DNA of 64,000 bases, taken from UBA7960 sp964624065 (lineage in GTDB: Bacteria; Bacteroidota; Bacteroidia; Bacteroidales; UBA7960). Made by a program: the position numbers and the translations under genes. Below are positions 1-9,349 of this stretch, piece by piece; position 1 is the first letter of the stretch, and every line of letters begins with the position of its first letter. The notes beneath the pieces are model-generated. The model was not told the DNA's origin, did no database searches, and worked only from the letters and a program-made list of their open reading frames with translations. Location of the stretch: the NCBI GenBank assembly GCA_964624065.1, contig CAZUWF010000003.1, forward strand, positions 1-64,000, given 5' to 3'.

Positions 1-32
1 ACAAGATAATGTAACGAAACACATCTTAAAAC

Positions 33-90
33 CTTAGCGACCTTTGCGGTAAACTTAGCGACCTTTGCGGTAAAAAAACTTTGCGGTAAA
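33..90. repeat. 21-bp tandem repeat, two copies plus a partial third
   Basis: A 21-bp unit beginning CTTAGCGACC and ending GCGGTAAA occurs at 33-53 and 54-74. A shortened third copy keeping CTTTGCGGTAAA follows to about 90. It sits just before meaB. Short repeats built on CTTTGCGG are, to my knowledge, common between genes in Bacteroidota; no function is visible here. Confidence 0.85.
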
Positions 91-120
91 AATAAAAAAA
101 AAGGATAAAATCAGGCATTA

Positions 121-1239
121 ATGTCCACTCGGCGAGAGCATTTCGAAAACACCCGCAAGGGTAGTGCCCTTAAAGTTAACCAGGGGATTGATAGGCCGCC
201 TTCGATCAACGAAGGTGCTGCCAAGGTCTTTGCCTCGCGCAGCCAGGGCCGGCTGTTGGTTGACGATTACATAACCGGCATTACCCAAGGCAACATTACC
301 GTACTAAGCAGGGCCATCACCTTGGTGGAGAGTTCGCTGGACCGCGACCGACAATTGGCACAAAAAATCATCAAGGGATGCATCCCCCACGCCGGAAACT
401 CTTTGAGGGTGGGTGTTTCGGGCGTGCCAGGCGTAGGAAAGAGTACCTTCATTGAGGCACTTGGAGTGTCTCTGCTCCAAAGGGGCAACAAGGTGGCGGT
501 TTTGGCAGTGGACCCATCCAGCCAAGTGTCAAAGGGAAGCATCCTGGGCGACAAAACCCGAATGGAGAGGCTATCGGCCAGCGAGGGGGCGTTCATAAGG
601 CCATCGCCCTCGGCAGGGTCGTTGGGAGGGGTGGCACGCAAGACCCGCGAAACGATAACCTTGTGCGAGGCGGCCGGTTTTAACGTGGTGCTGGTGGAAA
701 CCGTGGGGGTGGGGCAATCAGAAACAGCGGTTCACTCGATGGTAGATTTCTTTCTGTTGCTGATGCTGGCAGGTGCCGGCGACGAACTGCAGGGTATAAA
801 AAGGGGGATAATTGAAATGTGCGACGGGATGGTAATCAACAAGGCCGATGGCGACAACCTTGTAAAGGCAATGGCAGCCAAGGGGCAATACCAAAACGCA
901 TTGCATCTTTTTCCGGTGCAGCAGTCGGGATGGCGGCCAAAGGTTGAGCTCTGTTCGGCAATTAATGGCACGGGAATAGATACCTGCTGGAAAATGATAT
1001 TAGACCACCAAGAGTTGTTGAAAGGCAAAGATTTGTTCGAACAAAAGCGCAAGCAACAACAGGTGAGCCAATTGCACGAAACCATCAATCAAGAATTGCT
1101 GCATAATTTTTACAAGAATCCCGCCGTTAAGGATTTGATGCCGATTGTTATGCGAGAACTCGAAAACAACTCCATGCAATCGTACCAGGCCGCCGAATAT
1201 TTGCTCGAGAAGTATTTTGGGCAGAGGGGTAAATCGTAG
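121..1239 (+). CDS. meaB: Methylmalonyl-CoA mutase-associated GTPase MeaB (ArgK family)
   Basis: This G3E-type GTPase acts as a chaperone for adenosylcobalamin-dependent methylmalonyl-CoA mutase, protecting and reloading the cofactor. The Walker A loop GVPGVGKST is at residues 101-109, a switch-like ETVGVGQSE stretch at 193-201, and the base-recognition motif NKADGDN at 240-246. At 372 residues it is slightly longer than enteric MeaB; the first 40 or so residues are a poorly conserved extension that I believe is usual in this phylum. The mutase genes are not in the window, but methylmalonyl-CoA epimerase and decarboxylase lie at 50.9-55.1 kb, so the cell handles methylmalonyl-CoA. The outer-membrane protein gene follows after 6 bp. 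Confidence 0.93.
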   Translation: MSTRREHFENTRKGSALKVNQGIDRPPSINEGAAKVFASRSQGRLLVDDYITGITQGNITVLSRAITLVESSLDRDRQLAQKIIKGCIPHAGNSLRVGVSGVPGVGKSTFIEALGVSLLQRGNKVAVLAVDPSSQVSKGSILGDKTRMERLSASEGAFIRPSPSAGSLGGVARKTRETITLCEAAGFNVVLVETVGVGQSETAVHSMVDFFLLLMLAGAGDELQGIKRGIIEMCDGMVINKADGDNLVKAMAAKGQYQNALHLFPVQQSGWRPKVELCSAINGTGIDTCWKMILDHQELLKGKDLFEQKRKQQQVSQLHETINQELLHNFYKNPAVKDLMPIVMRELENNSMQSYQAAEYLLEKYFGQRGKS

Positions 1240-1278
1240 GTTTGAATGGCTTTTTTAAAAAAGGAAACTATCTTGAGA

Positions 1279-2160
1279 ATGAAACTTCCCGGCATCACCT
1301 ATGCAAAAAAAGGATTTTTGGTTATTTTGGGCTTTCTTGCGGCACACGTTGCCCGGGCGCAGGCATTTGATTATCAAGACGAAAGCCCCGGCCAAGGAGG
1401 GTTGAGGCTCGATTACGGGATAACCTTTGGCGGCTACCTTGCCAACCGTGGCACCGCCAGCTACTACAACGGAAGCACCCCTTTTAACTTAATCTCGGGT
1501 CAAACAAAACTGGAGTACATTTTTACCAACATTCACTACCGTGAGACAATACGGGAGCAAGTTGGGAACTACCCCTTTAGCCTTCCTGCCAACCCGTACC
1601 CTGATAGGATGAGCTACAGGCCTTCGGTTATGATCGGACTATTTGGCACCGGTTATCTAAGCCGCTCTTTAGGCATTATTGGGGAGTTCAATTTTGCCCG
1701 GCTCAAGACACAAGACCGTTTTGTGCTGAACGTAATTCGAAACCCTATGGGGCTGCCCGATGAAAACATCCTGCTGGTGCCTATTTGGGGGGTCGAGGAG
1801 AGGTACGACATACGGCTGGGGATTCAACATACCATTCTTTCGGATGACACCCAGGTACAACCGTTTTTCGAACTAGGGGCAAATATGACCAACACTCTGG
1901 TAAAGGAAAACAGCATAAGGGTTGGATCAAGCACCTTTCCGATGCACCAACCACAATCAAGCCTTTATTTTCAGGAGCGCGATTTTGGTGTAGGCTTTGG
2001 GGCCTTCGCTGGCGTGGGTGCCAGGCTTGCAGTAAACCAGAGCTACTCTCTTTGGGTGGGCTACAGCGCCAATATGGGCAAGGTAAACCTAGGCAACAAC
2101 AAACGCTTTTTATTGCAACATAGCGTGTTTGCTCGCCTCAGCCTGGCTGGTGTGTTGTAA
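1279..2160 (+). CDS. Secreted outer-membrane beta-barrel-like protein, function unknown
   Basis: I do not recognise a specific family. The ATG at 1279 gives a standard signal peptide: a basic start ending YAKK, a hydrophobic core GFLVILGFLAAHV, and a cleavage site near ARAQA. An upstream in-frame ATG at 1246 is possible but adds a charged leader. The mature part is rich in alternating aromatic and small residues (GITFGGYLANRG, GVGFGAFAGVGARLAV) and ends in hydrophobic strands, as expected for a small beta-barrel of the outer-membrane protein superfamily. It follows meaB closely and may be co-transcribed. The next gene converges on it. Confidence 0.7.
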   Translation: MKLPGITYAKKGFLVILGFLAAHVARAQAFDYQDESPGQGGLRLDYGITFGGYLANRGTASYYNGSTPFNLISGQTKLEYIFTNIHYRETIREQVGNYPFSLPANPYPDRMSYRPSVMIGLFGTGYLSRSLGIIGEFNFARLKTQDRFVLNVIRNPMGLPDENILLVPIWGVEERYDIRLGIQHTILSDDTQVQPFFELGANMTNTLVKENSIRVGSSTFPMHQPQSSLYFQERDFGVGFGAFAGVGARLAVNQSYSLWVGYSANMGKVNLGNNKRFLLQHSVFARLSLAGVL

Positions 2161-2207
2161 TTGAAATCTGAAAATTTGTGTGTCACCATAAGAAGAAGCC
2201 TTTGTTT

Positions 2208-2786
2208 TCAGTCGTCGTCCTCTTCCTTTCTCCGGTTTTCTTCCGACAGGTTGAAGTTTTTTGGAAATTTGGCAACCTTGTCGTAGTAGAAGGGTTCTAT
2301 TTGCTTCATATCCTCCTCGAAATCGCCGGTTGGCATTATGGCCGGGCCGATGCCGGCAATTTTTCTTTTGTAGCAAAGGTAGCCCAAAAGTATGGGCACG
2401 TTGGCCTTGTCGGCCACGAAGTAGAATCCCTTTTTCCACCTTTTGTTGAGCTTTCGTGTGCCTTCGGGGGCAATCAAGAGTACAAACTCCTTTTTTTTGT
2501 TAAAAAGGGTGGCCACGTGCTTAATTGACTTTTGGCTGTTTCCCCTGTCGATGGGAAAAGCACCCAAGGCTTTGAGCAAATACCCCATTGGAAAGTAAAA
2601 TGATTCCTTTTTAATCATGGTTTTGATCTTGATGTCCTTGCTCAAAAGTGCCAGCCTGCCGTAAATAAAGTCCCAGGCGCTGGTGTGGGGGGCTTGTATT
2701 AAAACAGCTTTTGGAGGCAAATCCTTTAAGGTTAGAGACACTTTCCAGCCAAGTATTTTCAGGATGAAGGCGGCAAGGTATTTCAT
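2208..2786 (-). CDS. PlsC-like 1-acyl-glycerol-3-phosphate acyltransferase family protein
   Basis: The protein transfers acyl chains in phospholipid or ornithine-lipid type synthesis at the inner membrane; the exact acceptor cannot be read from the sequence. The catalytic HX4D block is HTSAWD at residues 34-39, and the glycerol-phosphate binding block PEGTR is at 107-111. At 192 residues it belongs to the short members of the family, which carry only the catalytic domain. A -7 promoter box lies 36 bp upstream of the start, after the end of the EnvC-like gene. It converges on the outer-membrane protein gene. Confidence 0.85.
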   Translation of the reverse strand: MKYLAAFILKILGWKVSLTLKDLPPKAVLIQAPHTSAWDFIYGRLALLSKDIKIKTMIKKESFYFPMGYLLKALGAFPIDRGNSQKSIKHVATLFNKKKEFVLLIAPEGTRKLNKRWKKGFYFVADKANVPILLGYLCYKRKIAGIGPAIMPTGDFEEDMKQIEPFYYDKVAKFPKNFNLSEENRRKEEDDD

Positions 2787-2821
2787 TGGATGCTTTTTAG
2801 GGTTTATGGAAAAACGATGAG

Positions 2822-2829
2822 CAAAGTTA
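2822..2829 (-). promoter_or_regulatory. Bacteroidota -7 box TAACTTTG before the PlsC-like gene
   Basis: Read on the minus strand, 2829 to 2822 is TAACTTTG, an exact match to TAnnTTTG. It lies 36 bp before the acyltransferase ATG in the gap after the EnvC-like gene. No convincing -33 TTTG is at the expected distance. The same TAACTTTGC text recurs at 9342 and 55165. Confidence 0.45.
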
Positions 2830-2849
2830 AAACAAAAATGTGTTGTGGG

Positions 2850-4097
2850 TTAGGGTGAAGATAGCCAGCTTGCGGGGTTAAGTTTGGTTAGTCCCTTCCA
2901 TATTTGAAGGCCGGTGGTGGTTTTTCCGTCTTCGGTTGAAGTGCCCACGGTGCCAATTTCTTGCCTGGTGGCAATTTTGTCGCCCACATTTACCGAAACT
3001 CTGGCCAGGTTTGTGTAAACGGAAAGGTATTCGCCATGGTTTACAATAATTGCATAAAAGCCACCAACCCTAGTTCGTGCCGTTACTGTTCCATCAAAAA
3101 TTGCCCGCGCCTTGGTATTTGGAGGGGTGGCAATCTCTATCCCATCGTTTTGAATTCTGATATTTCGCAAGGTGGGGTGGGGTTGGCTGCCGAAGTTTCC
3201 GGTAATCACCCCCCTTTCTACCGGCCACGGAAGTCGCCCCATGTTTTCGGCAAAGCGGTTTGACAGTAGTCTCTGGTCGGGAGTCATGGCAAGAGTTCCG
3301 GGCTCCACGGTTCGTCCCTCGTCACGAGCCCTTTGGGCCGCACGCTTGCGCTCTTCTTCAATAAGGCGGGTGATTTGCCTCTCCAGTTCCCTCCTAGCGG
3401 TTTCTTGCTGCTGCAACCTCCGGCTTAGGTTCCTCTCTTGCACGCCAAGCTGTTGCGATACCTTGTCCTTTTCCTTTTTTTCGGATTCAAGCGCAAGTTT
3501 TTCAACCTTTTGCTCTTCTTGGAGGGTCAATAGTTCGGACTTTTGTTCATTTAACAATGTAACCTGTTTCTGGACTCCAAGTCGGGTTTGCTCAATTTTT
3601 AATGCCTGTGCCTTTCTGTGCTTGGAGTACTCCCTAAGGTACTTGAGCCTTTTGAAAGCTTGGTTAAAGCTTTTTGATGCGAACAGGAAAGTTAGCCTTT
3701 GTTCTGTATTTCTTGATTTGTAGGCATACCTTACCATGTTTGCATAAGACTCAGAAAGGGTCTGGAGGTCGGTTGTAAGTTGGCCAACCAGATTGGTTTG
3801 CGAATTGATTTGGCGTGTCAGGTTCCTGAGCTTGGCCTCGTTGGTGTTGATAAGGGCTTCGCGGGCATTTATTTGCTTGTTGAGCAGGATTAGCTGCATG
3901 GTGTTGGCTTGTGCCGATCGGCGGTTTTCGTTTAGAAGCCGGGTAAGGTCTCGTATCTCTTTTTCCAGGGTCAGCTTGTTACTTTCAAGCTGGTCGCGGC
4001 TTTGGGAAGCGCCCTTCGAATGAAATAATAGAACCAAAAGTAATACACCAATTGCAGTCATAAACCCGAAAGGAATGTTTAAAACCCGTCTCTTCAT
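2850..4097 (-). CDS. Murein hydrolase activator EnvC-like protein with degenerate M23 domain
   Basis: EnvC-type proteins work in the periplasm and switch on cell-wall amidases at the division site. A signal peptide (hydrophobic GFMTAIGVLLLVLLFH, cut near GASQS) is followed by a long coiled coil over about residues 35-250, rich in heptad Leu, Gln and Glu. A C-terminal LytM/M23 domain covers about 290-415. The metal ligands of true M23 peptidases are missing: the HxxxD block reads NDGIE, the middle His block reads VNHGEYLSVYTNL, and the HLHFE block reads TGLQIWKG. This agrees with a non-catalytic activator. The 415-residue length is normal. Heptamer repeats lie just upstream. Confidence 0.88.
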   Translation of the reverse strand: MKRRVLNIPFGFMTAIGVLLLVLLFHSKGASQSRDQLESNKLTLEKEIRDLTRLLNENRRSAQANTMQLILLNKQINAREALINTNEAKLRNLTRQINSQTNLVGQLTTDLQTLSESYANMVRYAYKSRNTEQRLTFLFASKSFNQAFKRLKYLREYSKHRKAQALKIEQTRLGVQKQVTLLNEQKSELLTLQEEQKVEKLALESEKKEKDKVSQQLGVQERNLSRRLQQQETARRELERQITRLIEEERKRAAQRARDEGRTVEPGTLAMTPDQRLLSNRFAENMGRLPWPVERGVITGNFGSQPHPTLRNIRIQNDGIEIATPPNTKARAIFDGTVTARTRVGGFYAIIVNHGEYLSVYTNLARVSVNVGDKIATRQEIGTVGTSTEDGKTTTGLQIWKGLTKLNPASWLSSP

Positions 4098-4106
4098 ATT
4101 TGGTGG

Positions 4107-4162
4107 TCTGTAATCAGTAATGGGTGATGAGTAGTCAGTTTTTAATTGTCAATTATCACTTG
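4107..4162. repeat. Degenerate heptamer array, 8 units
   Basis: Successive 7-bp units TCTGTAA, TCAGTAA, TGGGTGA, TGAGTAG, TCAGTTT, TTAATTG, TCAATTA and TCACTTG run without interruption between the EnvC-like and DUF4292 genes. The units share a T-start, A/G-rich pattern rather than an identical sequence. This is one member of the repeat family described in the findings. Confidence 0.75.
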
Positions 4163-4225
4163 AAAATTATTCATTCTTTATCAAAACCCAAAGCCTGGCG
4201 AATCTTCGACTTCATTATTAGCTCT

Positions 4226-5032
4226 TCACTCAATTGCCCTATACCTAGAAGGTACCGAAAAGGTAATTTCAACCGGCAAATTCAGCATAATCCTCGAGAG
4301 TTGCAACGACACCAAAACACTGTTTGCGGGTTCGCTAAAGAGTAGCTCCATATCAACCGGGATCAATTGACCTTCAACCGAGCCGTGGGCCTTGTATATG
4401 GCCCTTACCATTCGGTTGGCCGATAAGTCCAAAAACATATTCTGAATAATTCGATGAGTGGTGGTGCTAATCCACATTTTGTTTTGGATTGGCCACTCTG
4501 TGGGGTTGGTTACCGGTGTGCGGTGGTTCAAGGCAGCAACAAACTTGTCCTTTTCTGTCGAAACCTCAGGTTTTTGGTAAGAGAAGTGGGTGAGGTCGTT
4601 GCCAATTAAAAGGGCCTGCAACATTTTGTAATCTACCCTGGCACCCAAAAGCCTATTCAAGAAATCGAACTCTCCTGAATAATAGGTTCCTTCCAGCCTG
4701 TTTAGGAACCTTAGGGAGTCGGGGGTAATTACCACCCTTGCCACTTCGCCAATAATGCTCAAGGTAGCCGAGATATATATTGCCGAATCTTTTACAATTC
4801 GGAGTGCACCGTTGAAGGTGTAATCATCGTGGGCAAAACTTGCCTGGGCCGAAATTCGCGCCGAGAATGTTTTGAAATCGGCGTGGTTTTGGTGAACTTT
4901 CTCAATCAGCTCTTCGAAGTCATAACTCTTCAAGGCTTCCGGTGTTGCGGTTTCTTTCAGGGACTTGCATCCAGGGGCAAAGCCTAAGGTCAACAAAGCC
5001 ACGATGATTATCTTGTGTGCCCTACTCATCAT
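4226..5032 (-). CDS. DUF4292 lipoprotein
   Basis: This is a Bacteroidota-specific envelope protein of about 270 residues. It has a lipoprotein-type leader with a hydrophobic segment IIIVALLTLGFA and a Cys in APGC, though the lipobox is weak. The mature part begins with a helix (SYDFEELIEKVHQNH) and then repeated beta strands, resembling the LolA/LolB fold often proposed for DUF4292. A role in outer-membrane lipoprotein handling is therefore possible but not shown. Its start codon overlaps the 3' end of the TPR gene by 11 bp, which points to translational coupling with that partner. Confidence 0.8.
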   Translation of the reverse strand: MMSRAHKIIIVALLTLGFAPGCKSLKETATPEALKSYDFEELIEKVHQNHADFKTFSARISAQASFAHDDYTFNGALRIVKDSAIYISATLSIIGEVARVVITPDSLRFLNRLEGTYYSGEFDFLNRLLGARVDYKMLQALLIGNDLTHFSYQKPEVSTEKDKFVAALNHRTPVTNPTEWPIQNKMWISTTTHRIIQNMFLDLSANRMVRAIYKAHGSVEGQLIPVDMELLFSEPANSVLVSLQLSRIMLNLPVEITFSVPSRYRAIE

Positions 5033-6767
5033 AATAGGTTTTGTCTCTAATCTTTTTTGGCAATAAATCCGATCCGTCTCCTATGGATTCGGCTTTATTC
5101 CAATATTGTAGGGCTTTGTCTTTTTGTCCGAGCTTGTATAGCACATCGCCCATGTGTTCGTAAGCCGTGCTGCTTGGTTCGTTGGAATTGTTAATTGCTT
5201 TTTCAATCCATTCTTTGGCATTTTGGTACTCGCCAAGGTTGAAATAGATCCAACCCATCGTGTCTTCGAATGCAGCATTTCCCGGGCTAAGTGAAATTGC
5301 CTTGGTGGCCATTTTCAATGCATCTTGAAGCCGTTGGCCGCGTTGGCTCAGCATGTAGGCGTAATTGTTGAGTGCTCCGGCATTGTTTGGGTTGATGCTG
5401 AGAGCCAGATCGTAATTTCTGTCGCTTTCGCGATGGTTGCCAAGGTAGTGATTCACATCGGCAATCATAATAATGAATTCAAGCCTTAGGTCATTGTTGT
5501 CTTGAACCAATGGTAGTCCCTTTTTGAGTGCCTCGAGTGCTTTTGGATAGTTTTTTAGCATCGAATTTGCGTGGGCAAGCAACAAGAAAGGGAGTGGCTG
5601 TTCGAAAAACATCTCGGTTGCTTGGGTTGCATATTGCGCCATTGATGTAAAATTCTTGAGGCGCATCTCGGCAAAAATCAATTGTTGCCATACAACGAGG
5701 TTTGACGGATCCAACTGGGTGCTTTTCTTGTATGCATCGCGCGATTCTTGGTTTCTGTGGGCTTGGCGTAGCAGATCGCCGTAGATATTGTAGGCTTGGG
5801 CGTAAGTGGGATTTTGGTCAACGAACATTCTGGCCAAATCAATGGTTGGTTGGAGGTATTCCGGTTTTTCCTCCACCAAATAGTACAAAACGTAAAGTAT
5901 CCTTTCTTTTTCGGCTGTCTCCACCGAAGGGATGTGAAAAGCTCCACCGAGAAGGCTCAGGACTTTTTCCCAATCCTCTGTTTTTTGATAGTGGTCGGCC
6001 AGCATGAATATTGCGTCGGCATTTTCGGGGTTGTTGTTGTAATATTGCTGAATGACATCCAATGCTCTTTGCTGCTGGCCGGTATCGAAGTACAGGTCGG
6101 CAAGGGTTTCGATGAAAAGGGTTTCGTCGGGAAAAATGCTAACCACCCTTTCTGCTTCGGCAATCGCCTCTCGGGTCCTGCCCAGTTTCATCAACAGCCT
6201 TAGCTTTTGCACCGTTATCATTTCGGTTGCAAACCCCTGTTTTTCAAGGCGTTCGATAATGTTTAAAGCTTCTGCCGGCCTTTCTGCAAAAATATAGGCG
6301 TTTGCCAATCTTTGCATAATGTCAGGGTTGCCGGGATTGTGGTTTAAAAGTTTTAGGAAGGCAATTATGGCCTCTTTGGGGTTTTGGGTCAAGAGGTGCA
6401 AGTCGGCCAAAAGAAGCGAGTAGTGGAAGTTTTTGGGGTCAATTTCTTGCGCCTGAATTACAAACTTGATTGCATCCAAATACTGGCCCTGCACAAGGTG
6501 CGCCTTTGCAAGTTCATAATATGCTGCATCGTTGGTTGGATCCTTTTTTGCGGCGGCAAGGTGTTCTATGACTGACTGTTGCCAGTTGCCAAGGTTGCGT
6601 TGCCTTATCCCTTCAATAAGGTGGTATGTACTTTCGAGCCGCTCCACCTCACCCACTGTAGCCACAGGGGGCTTTGAAGGCCCGGTGACCTTTTCGGGCC
6701 CGGCGCAAGAGGCAACCAACAAAAGAGCAATTAGTTGATATCGTGGTTTTATAAAATTTATTACCAT
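5022..6767 (-). CDS. Tetratricopeptide-repeat lipoprotein
   Basis: The protein is 581 residues. A signal peptide (YQLIALLLVASC) ends in a good lipobox LVASC, so it is probably anchored to a membrane facing the periplasm. The rest is a run of TPR units from about residue 55 to the end, visible as repeated YYELAKAHL, YNIYGDLLRQA, NNYAYMLSQRG and MGDVLYKLG blocks spaced by about 34 residues. TPR arrays bind partner proteins and have no catalytic residues. It is the first gene of a coupled pair with the DUF4292 lipoprotein, and the two may act in one envelope complex. Confidence 0.87.
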   Translation of the reverse strand: MVINFIKPRYQLIALLLVASCAGPEKVTGPSKPPVATVGEVERLESTYHLIEGIRQRNLGNWQQSVIEHLAAAKKDPTNDAAYYELAKAHLVQGQYLDAIKFVIQAQEIDPKNFHYSLLLADLHLLTQNPKEAIIAFLKLLNHNPGNPDIMQRLANAYIFAERPAEALNIIERLEKQGFATEMITVQKLRLLMKLGRTREAIAEAERVVSIFPDETLFIETLADLYFDTGQQQRALDVIQQYYNNNPENADAIFMLADHYQKTEDWEKVLSLLGGAFHIPSVETAEKERILYVLYYLVEEKPEYLQPTIDLARMFVDQNPTYAQAYNIYGDLLRQAHRNQESRDAYKKSTQLDPSNLVVWQQLIFAEMRLKNFTSMAQYATQATEMFFEQPLPFLLLAHANSMLKNYPKALEALKKGLPLVQDNNDLRLEFIIMIADVNHYLGNHRESDRNYDLALSINPNNAGALNNYAYMLSQRGQRLQDALKMATKAISLSPGNAAFEDTMGWIYFNLGEYQNAKEWIEKAINNSNEPSSTAYEHMGDVLYKLGQKDKALQYWNKAESIGDGSDLLPKKIRDKTYYDE

Positions 6768-6831
6768 ACGTGCAAGTAAATCTCAGTACTGTAAACGAAC
6801 CAAACACCAAATGATTGTTTTCGATTAATTA

Positions 6832-7266
6832 TTACATCAGGCCGGTGTGACCAAACCCGCCCCCTCCTCTAATGGTTTGCGAAAGCTCGGTGGCCTCGAC
6901 TACAACCGCCCTCTCGTACTTGGAAATTATCATTTGCGCAATTCTGTCTCCATTTCTTATTGTGAAGGTCTCTGACGACAAGTTTACGAGGATCACCTTT
7001 ACCTCGCCCCTGTAGTCGGCATCTATGGTTCCAGGGGTGTTCAGCACCGTGATGCCGCTTTTGATTGCCAAGCCGCTCCTTGGCCTTACTTGGGCTTCGA
7101 ACCCTGCTGGCAATTCGATGAAAAGACCGGTAGAAACGAGCACGCGTCCAAGGGGCTCTAATTGCAATGGCTCTTGAAGGCTGGCCCTCAAATCCATCCC
7201 GGCCGATAGTTCGGTTTCGTATGATGGAAGCGGGTTGTTTGAGGTGTTAATTATTCGTAGTTCCAT
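6832..7266 (-). CDS. dut: Deoxyuridine 5'-triphosphate nucleotidohydrolase (dUTPase)
   Basis: The trimeric cytosolic enzyme splits dUTP into dUMP and pyrophosphate, keeping uracil out of DNA and feeding thymidylate synthesis. All five family motifs are present in order: AGMDLRA (22-28), PRSGLA (62-67), GTIDADYRGE (79-88), RIAQ (108-111) and the glycine-rich tail RGGGGFGHTG (133-142). The 144-residue length is typical. It lies between the TPR gene and the polysaccharide locus, 98 bp from the latter. Confidence 0.97.
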   Translation of the reverse strand: MELRIINTSNNPLPSYETELSAGMDLRASLQEPLQLEPLGRVLVSTGLFIELPAGFEAQVRPRSGLAIKSGITVLNTPGTIDADYRGEVKVILVNLSSETFTIRNGDRIAQMIISKYERAVVVEATELSQTIRGGGGFGHTGLM

Positions 7267-7363
7267 TGAGTTCTTTTGGCAATTGGTGATTTGCAGAAGA
7301 ATCTGAGTCCTGAATTAGGGCTTAAATGATTTAAGGATTAATGGTCAGCCATCAATTGTCATT

Positions 7364-9322
7364 TTACGGTTTTTCGCTCGCGTTTCCTTGTTCCTTGCTT
7401 TTGTGGAAACTAAGGTTTGATGGGGAGAATTCGGGTACAATTTCCTTTAGCTGGGTTGCAATTTGCTCGGGAGTCCCGTTTTTCATCACCACCTTGAGTT
7501 GCTCAAGATGTGAGGTCACTGCAGAATGTGAATATTCCCTTACTTTGGCCCTCAAGATTTTATGGTGAGTAGTTGGGAGTATGTTTTCCTTGTCGGCCAG
7601 CAACTCTTCGTACAGTTTTTCACCGGGTCTTAGCCCAATTTCCTTTATCATTATGTCCTTGTTCGGTACCAAGCCTGATAGCTGTATCATCCTGCGAGCC
7701 ACCTCCAGAATCCTAACGGGTTTGCCCATATCAAACACGAAAATGTCTTTACCCTGACCCATGGTTCCGGCCTCAAGGATGAGGCTGCAGGCCTCGGGTA
7801 TGAGCATGAAAAACCGGGTCATATCGAAGTGGGTAACGGTTACCGGCCCACCCATTTCTATTTGCTTGCGGAAAATTGGGATTACCGAGCCGTTGCTGTC
7901 GAGCACGTTGCCAAAACGAGTTGTTACAAACTTGGTTTGGCTGCCGGGAAGGCTTTGGATGAATATCTCGGCAACTCTTTTGGAAGCCCCCATGATGCTG
8001 GTAGGGTTCACGGCCTTGTCGGTTGAAACCATCACAAACTTTTCAACACCCTGGGCTTGGGCCGCCAGCGCCATTGTAATTGTGCCGAAAACATTTACCG
8101 AGACTGCCTCGTAAGGGTTTTCTTCCATTAGGGGCACGTGCTTGTACGCGGCGGCATGGTAAACCACGTTGGGCTTGTAACTTTCGAGCAACTTATAAAC
8201 CCTCTCTTCATCCTTAACGCTGCCAACCAAATAATCGACCCGGTGTGCAAGTTCCTTAAGGTCGTTGTTGTGGTTTATTTCGAACTGCAAGTCGAACAGC
8301 CCCGATTCGGCTTGATCGAAAAGAAGGAGCTTCGAAGGTTGATACAACAATACTTGCCTTGCAAGTTCGGAGCCGATGCTTCCGGCCGCTCCGGTTACAA
8401 GGACTACTTTATTGCGGATTTCTTCGATCACGTGGCTATTACCCAAAACTATTGGCCTTCGGCCCATAAGTTCCTCGAGTTGCACGCGGCGAAGCTGTGA
8501 GGCACTGAGTGTTCCGTTAATCCAATTTTGAACCGGGGGAACCTTTTTTACCTCCAGTTGAAGTTCAAGGGCTTGCTCAATGAGCTTCTTTTGGCGATCT
8601 TCAGGTATTTGCTGGGCTGCAATCACCATCAGATCAATTTCTTTGGCTGCCACAAACTCTTTTGACAAAACGGTCTCGGGCAATAATATGGGAGTGCCCT
8701 CAATATACCTGCCACTTTTCGAAGCGTTGTCGTCGGCAAATGCCACTATCCTGTGGTTGGTTTTTAGGTCCTGTAGCAGGGCTTCGCGAGTTATTATTCC
8801 TGCACTGCCCGCCCCGAAAATTATCACGTTTCGCGTAACCGGATTGCCCGACTTTACAACGCTTTGAAACACCGATTTGATAGCCATTCGGGCCGCCATC
8901 AACACGAAAAATGAAATGAGTAAATGAATAAAAGGAACCGATGAGCCCCCAACGAAAGGAAGGGATAGGGAAAGGGTTCTGTTGAGCAATACTATGGAAA
9001 TGACCATTACAAAAGCCCAGGCCATTGCCTTGAAAAGCCTGTATATTTCGTAAAGCCCGGTGTAACGAACAATGCCCGTGTATGACCGGAAGGCCCAGAA
9101 GTGAAGGGTGTAAACCAACGTAACGAATAGAGCCTGGCCTGATACAACATCCATTTCCATCTGAGAAAGCTCAAGATTTATCCTTACGGCGAATGCAGCA
9201 AAATAGCTGGTGAATACCACCATAACGTCGAAAGCAAAAACATAGTAGCGGGGAAGTACCTTGTTGCGGTAGCGCTGGTACAACCATCCAATAAGAATTT
9301 TTATGCCGGGCACGTTTTGCAT
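7364..9322 (-). CDS. Membrane nucleotide-sugar 4,6-dehydratase (PglF/WbpM/CapD-like)
   Basis: This large enzyme removes water from UDP-GlcNAc to give UDP-4-keto-6-deoxy sugar, the first step to bacillosamine or related sugars. Four hydrophobic segments occupy about residues 25-150, then a CoA-binding-like Rossmann domain (NVIIFGAGSAG) and a catalytic SDR domain starting VLVTGAAGSIGSE near residue 310. The catalytic tyrosine of ordinary SDRs is replaced by Met in SIMGASK, the signature of WbpM/PglF dehydratases. The 652-residue length fits. PglE-, PglD- and PglC-like genes lie upstream in the same direction, supporting a bacillosamine-type pathway. A TAACTTTG box is 20 bp before the start. Confidence 0.9.
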   Translation of the reverse strand: MQNVPGIKILIGWLYQRYRNKVLPRYYVFAFDVMVVFTSYFAAFAVRINLELSQMEMDVVSGQALFVTLVYTLHFWAFRSYTGIVRYTGLYEIYRLFKAMAWAFVMVISIVLLNRTLSLSLPFVGGSSVPFIHLLISFFVLMAARMAIKSVFQSVVKSGNPVTRNVIIFGAGSAGIITREALLQDLKTNHRIVAFADDNASKSGRYIEGTPILLPETVLSKEFVAAKEIDLMVIAAQQIPEDRQKKLIEQALELQLEVKKVPPVQNWINGTLSASQLRRVQLEELMGRRPIVLGNSHVIEEIRNKVVLVTGAAGSIGSELARQVLLYQPSKLLLFDQAESGLFDLQFEINHNNDLKELAHRVDYLVGSVKDEERVYKLLESYKPNVVYHAAAYKHVPLMEENPYEAVSVNVFGTITMALAAQAQGVEKFVMVSTDKAVNPTSIMGASKRVAEIFIQSLPGSQTKFVTTRFGNVLDSNGSVIPIFRKQIEMGGPVTVTHFDMTRFFMLIPEACSLILEAGTMGQGKDIFVFDMGKPVRILEVARRMIQLSGLVPNKDIMIKEIGLRPGEKLYEELLADKENILPTTHHKILRAKVREYSHSAVTSHLEQLKVVMKNGTPEQIATQLKEIVPEFSPSNLSFHKSKEQGNASEKP

Positions 9323-9341
9323 CGAGGGCTTATTTTTTGTG

Positions 9342-9349
9342 CAAAGTTA
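9342..9349 (-). promoter_or_regulatory. Bacteroidota -7 box TAACTTTG before the PglF-like gene
   Basis: On the minus strand 9349 to 9342 reads TAACTTTG, followed by GC, 20 bp before the ATG at 9322. A TTTG lies too close (11 bp) to be a normal -33 box, so only the -7 element is supported. It would let the last gene of the polysaccharide locus be transcribed on its own. Confidence 0.45.
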